From contig DDEQ01000010.1 of the NCBI GenBank assembly GCA_002336105.1, positions 36,152 through 100,151 on the forward strand: a stretch of 64,000 bases of DNA, read 5' to 3'. A model generated the notes under the pieces. The model was not told where the DNA came from and ran no database searches. It saw only the letters and a program-made list of their open reading frames with translations. How positions within the stretch are numbered: the first letter of the stretch is position 1; the number at the start of each line of letters is the position of its first letter. A program made the translations under genes and the position numbers. Positions 61,292 through 64,000 of this stretch are shown one piece after another. The DNA comes from Chthonomonas sp. UBA1950. Lineage in GTDB: Bacteria > Armatimonadota > Fimbriimonadia > Fimbriimonadales > Fimbriimonadaceae.

Positions 61292-61320
61292 ATTAAAGCA
61301 CGTAGGCACTCGGTTCGCAA
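61292..61320 (-). promoter_or_regulatory. Leaderless-type promoter of the mutarotase-like gene
   Basis: On the minus strand TTGCGA (61315-61320) and TTTAAT (61292-61297) with a 17-base spacer; ATG six bases later. Confidence 0.5.
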
Positions 61321-61374
61321 CATCCATTAAGAGCACTTTCGGCCTGCAACGGATCGGGTATTGTTGTTGTTCGC

Positions 61375-61455
61375 ATGGTGGCTTTCACCCGTTGCCTGGC
61401 TTTTGAGGACCGCGCCGACACGCTCCGTCGACGCGAGCGTATCGTGGGGGCCTGA
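61375..61455 (+). CDS. Possible 26-aa Arg-rich leader peptide upstream of argD-argF
   Basis: A short frame ATG to TGA whose product has six Arg in 26 residues, including RRRER near its end (bases 61426-61440). A TATTGT box lies ten bases before the ATG. Arg codons directly precede a hairpin that could act as an attenuator. Leader peptides rich in the end product control several amino-acid operons by ribosome stalling; here this is only suggested by position and composition. Confidence 0.35.
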   Translation: MVAFTRCLAFEDRADTLRRRERIVGA

Positions 61456-61500
61456 GCCTCCGACTTTTTGTCCGGCAGTGCCGCTTTCCCCTCAGGCTCC
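61447..61500 (+). promoter_or_regulatory. Possible attenuator hairpin before argD-argF
   Basis: GGGGCCTGAG (61447-61456) pairs with CTCAGGCTCC (61491-61500), ten pairs with one G-U; an inner CGGC/GCCG stem lies inside the loop. CTCAGCTTTT follows. The first arm overlaps the end of the putative leader peptide, so a ribosome stalled at the Arg codons would cover it. Confidence 0.35.
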
Positions 61501-61556
61501 CTCAGCTTTTCACGACGTTTCGCGATGATGCGACTTAACCGTTTCCATCCTTCCAA

Positions 61557-63665
61557 ATGCTGAAATTCGATACCGTAAAAACCCTTGACGACGACAACTT
61601 AATGCAGACCTACAAACGGTTGCCTGCACTCTTCGTGCAGGGCGCTGGGTGTAGTTTGTGGGACAACCGAGGCAACGAGTATCTCGACCTACTTGCAGGT
61701 GTCGCCGTTTGCTCATTAGGACATTGTCATCCGGCTGTTGTTGCGGCGATTACCCGCCAGGCCCAACAGCTCATCCATGTTTCAAACCACCTTCTGACCG
61801 CTCCTCAGGCTCAACTAGCTGCAAAGCTAGCTCAACTTAGCGGCATGGATCGTGTCTTCTTTACAAACTGCGGCGCGACCGCCAACGAAACGGCGCTTAA
61901 AATTGCGAAGAAACACGGCAACAATAAGCGTCCCGAGGGCGACTACGAGATCATCGCTCTACAGCGCTCGTTCCACGGTCGAACAATCGGTGCCTTAACG
62001 GCAACCGGACAGAGAAAGTATCAACGACCCTTCGATCCGCTCGTACCAGGATTCGTCCATATCGCACCCAATGATGTGACCGCTCTCACTGAAGCGGTGA
62101 CCCACAAAACTGCCGCGATCATTCTGGAACCTATTTTGGGAGAAGCAGGACCGTTTGACCTGACGCCAGAGTTTCTACACGCTGCGGAGCAACTTGCTCA
62201 CGAGCATAATGCCCTGCTGATCCTCGACGAAGTTCAGACTGGAATCGGACGAACTGGAAAGTGGTTCGCATTTGAGCATTTTGATCTTCACCCCGACATC
62301 ATCACGTTAGCAAAAGGACTCGGTGGAGGCGTTCCGATTGGTGCAGTTGTCGCTAAAGGCGCGGCAGCAGAAATATTGGAACCCGGTGACCACGGCACGA
62401 CTTTCGGTGGCAACCCGCTGGTTTGCGCAACCGCACTCGCTGTCATCGATACCATCGAACACGAAGGCTTATTGGAGCAAGCACAAACCGTCGGCGACTT
62501 CCTTCGAGCAGGTTTGGCACAGCTTGGCCCCGTCATCGAAACCCGAGGCAAAGGCTTGATGGTCGGTGCAGTACTTGACAAACCTATCGCCCGGGAGGTC
62601 GTTCGAACGTGTTTCGACAACAAGGTCATCATCAACGCGACCGACGATCTTACGCTCCGCCTTGTGCCACCGCTTATCATTTCTGAAGCAGAAGCCGCGA
62701 AAGCGATCGAAGCGATTGCTTCCGCTCTAGGAGTCCAGGCGCCTAAGCTAGAGCCGAAAGTTCGCGTTCTGACAAGAGGACCGCTACACGATGTTCTCTC
62801 CATTGATGATCTGTCGGATTCTCAGTTGGAACTCGTTCTGAATATGGCGAAAGAAGGCAAGCATCGCCGAAAGATCGCTCCTGCCGTGATTCAACCTCTT
62901 GAGGGCAGAACGGTCGCGATGGTCTTCGAGAAACAGTCTCTTCGAACTCGCGTATCATTTGAAACTGCCATTCGAGAGCTTGGCGGGCATCCAGTATTCC
63001 TTGGCAAGGGCGATATTGCCATGGGTTCACGCGAATCCATTCGAGACGTCGCAACCAACCTTGCTCGATGGTGTAGCTTAATTGTGGCGAGACTGTATTG
63101 GCAGAGAGATATCGTGACGCTCGCTAACGAGGCCGAAGTCCCAGTCATCAACGCCCTCACTGAGTGGGAGCATCCTTGCCAAGCCCTGGCTGACATGCAA
63201 ACGATCCGAGAGAGCTTTGGAAAGGATAAGGTCAAGATCACGTACGTCGGAGACGGCAACAACGTGGCTCGTTCCTTGGCGAAAGTAGCGACGAGACTTG
63301 GCTACAACTTCACGCTCTGTGGTCCAGCCAACTTCCAGCTTGAAGAGATGCCGGGCTTAACCCAAACTGCAAGCATCGAGGAAGGCCTCGATGGTGCGAG
63401 CGTCGTTTATACCGACGTCTGGGTGAGCATGGGAGACGAACACGAGCAAGAGCATCGCATGAAGGTCTTCCAGGCGTATCAAGTGAACCAGCGGGTCATG
63501 GATATGGCGAACAAAGACGCCATCTTCCTTCACTGCTTGCCAGCCCGACGAGGTTACGAAGTCACGAATGACGTCATTGATGGCAGTCATAGCCGAGTCG
63601 TCGACCAGGCGGAAAATCGCCTTCATGCTCAAAAAGCACTGATGCAGCTAGTCTTAGGACTTTAG
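61557..63665 (+). CDS. Fused acetylornithine aminotransferase - ornithine carbamoyltransferase
   Basis: A 702-residue single frame. Residues 1 to ~388 are ArgD-like: FTNCGATANETALKIAKKHG, ILDEVQTGIGRTGKW, the PLP lysine in LAKGLGGGVPIGA and GTTFGGNPLVC. A ~15-residue linker (about 389-403) leads to a full OTCase: carbamoyl-phosphate motif EKQSLRTRVSFE, EWEHPCQALAD, TDVWVSMGDE and FLHCLPARRGYE, ending AENRLHAQKALM. No stop or frameshift lies between. The enzymes catalyse non-adjacent arginine steps; N-acetylornithine deacetylation lies between them. No clear Shine-Dalgarno; a possible Arg-rich leader lies upstream. The last 12 bases overlap the convergent 104-aa gene. Confidence 0.92.
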   Translation: MLKFDTVKTLDDDNLMQTYKRLPALFVQGAGCSLWDNRGNEYLDLLAGVAVCSLGHCHPAVVAAITRQAQQLIHVSNHLLTAPQAQLAAKLAQLSGMDRVFFTNCGATANETALKIAKKHGNNKRPEGDYEIIALQRSFHGRTIGALTATGQRKYQRPFDPLVPGFVHIAPNDVTALTEAVTHKTAAIILEPILGEAGPFDLTPEFLHAAEQLAHEHNALLILDEVQTGIGRTGKWFAFEHFDLHPDIITLAKGLGGGVPIGAVVAKGAAAEILEPGDHGTTFGGNPLVCATALAVIDTIEHEGLLEQAQTVGDFLRAGLAQLGPVIETRGKGLMVGAVLDKPIAREVVRTCFDNKVIINATDDLTLRLVPPLIISEAEAAKAIEAIASALGVQAPKLEPKVRVLTRGPLHDVLSIDDLSDSQLELVLNMAKEGKHRRKIAPAVIQPLEGRTVAMVFEKQSLRTRVSFETAIRELGGHPVFLGKGDIAMGSRESIRDVATNLARWCSLIVARLYWQRDIVTLANEAEVPVINALTEWEHPCQALADMQTIRESFGKDKVKITYVGDGNNVARSLAKVATRLGYNFTLCGPANFQLEEMPGLTQTASIEEGLDGASVVYTDVWVSMGDEHEQEHRMKVFQAYQVNQRVMDMANKDAIFLHCLPARRGYEVTNDVIDGSHSRVVDQAENRLHAQKALMQLVLGL

Positions 63666-63968
63666 CTTCTCGATAGCCGCGTTGATGTAAGTTGACGCGG
63701 CTTCACAATGCCACTTGATGTGGTCAAATTCCCACTGAAGCAACTTGAGCTTCGACACCATCTCTTCTTTGCTCGATTCCACGACGGCTTTCGCCAGTTC
63801 GTCACGAATGAGATCTGCTGCCTGAAGCATGTCGTGAATGTCAACCGCGATCCCTTCAACCGTATCGGCATCATAGCCGGCGTCGATCACCGCATCCTGA
63901 ACAGCTTCGCCAAGCCTCCAGTAGTCGGCAATCATCGGGTCATTTCGCACTTTATTTGGGTCAGACAT
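63654..63968 (-). CDS. Small helical hypothetical protein
   Basis: A 104-residue acidic, all-helical soluble protein with no recognised family; two invariant-looking Trp (DYWRLGEAV, LQWEFDHIKWH) and one Cys. A CATACT box lies eight bases before the ATG. It overlaps the 3' end of the argD-argF fusion by 12 bases, convergent. Confidence 0.55.
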   Translation of the reverse strand: MSDPNKVRNDPMIADYWRLGEAVQDAVIDAGYDADTVEGIAVDIHDMLQAADLIRDELAKAVVESSKEEMVSKLKLLQWEFDHIKWHCEAASTYINAAIEKLKS

Positions 63969-64000
63969 TAGCTATGAGTATGTCGCCTGCGTCAGAACGA

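Noticed and set aside
59387..61346. 13-base direct repeat CACTTTCGGCCTG at 59387-59399 and 61334-61346, flanking the GDPD-like and mutarotase-like genes
   Set aside because: By chance about 30 pairs of identical 13-mers are expected in 64 kb; no other sign of a mobile unit.
61293..61556. 87-codon basic frame on the minus strand upstream of argD-argF
   Set aside because: Composition (Arg/Lys/Ser) mirrors the GC-rich leader on the other strand; no Shine-Dalgarno or -10, and it crosses the mutarotase-like start.

Overview
The window looks like an ordinary, gene-dense stretch of a free-living diderm bacterium of roughly 50 % GC. Evidence for an outer membrane is a FadL/OMPP1-type barrel gene, a second small barrel-like protein and a MacA/MacB-type export pair. 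SepF, TrmFO, PEP-CTERM-type sorting tails and many start codons that lie 6-8 bases after a -10 box fit an Armatimonadota (Fimbriimonadia-like) lineage. That assignment is an inference from gene content; no rRNA is present to test it. I saw no rRNA, tRNA, CRISPR array, insertion sequence or prophage.

Layout. 1-3721: MacA/MacB-type export proteins and an APH-fold kinase. 3718-9246: diguanylate cyclase, argS, a small barrel protein, a Gfo/Idh/MocA oxidoreductase and three tandem paralogous one-TM coiled-coil proteins. 9321-11235: hisB-hisH-hisA. 11321-15807: esterase, peptidoglycan amidase, a membrane protein/zinc-ribbon pair, a class III aminotransferase and a PEP-CTERM protein. 15869-24815: queF, a large secreted protein, a nitrilase-family amidase, an OGG1-type glycosylase, a YggS/SepF pair, a malic enzyme-phosphotransacetylase fusion and a FadL-type gene broken by one in-frame TGA. 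24906-29345: trmFO-mutY and pyrR-pyrB. 29413-32555: a 2-oxoacid dehydrogenase E2, a DUF3445 protein and a RhaD-like aldolase. 32755-35269: an isolated rplC-rplD-rplW-rplB island. 35348-49568: secreted proteins (one with three PliG-like repeats, one with a C-terminal haem-c motif), purB, nuoB-nuoI, PPK2, purD, a Ser/Thr kinase with TPRs, a propeller-phosphoesterase, rpmB and purF. 49658-61285: a carbohydrate region with a GH130-type protein, a MerR/aldo-keto reductase pair, an unidentified 1147-aa protein, an FHA protein, a GH2 beta-mannosidase, a GDPD-like protein and a mutarotase-like protein. 61375-63968: a possible Arg-rich leader peptide, a 702-aa acetylornithine aminotransferase-ornithine carbamoyltransferase fusion and a small helical protein.

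How the genes work together. Biosynthetic genes dominate (his, pur, pyr, arg), in short operons or alone, often with single-base to four-base start/stop overlaps and strong hairpins between convergent genes. The GH130 and GH2 genes point to use of beta-mannosides, and the large unknown protein between them is a candidate carbohydrate-active enzyme. The most notable items are the ArgD-ArgF fusion with its possible attenuator, the arginyl-tRNA synthetase whose HIGH signature reads TVGS, the single-TGA interruption of the FadL-type gene, the recurring leaderless promoter layout and the unknown 1147-aa protein.
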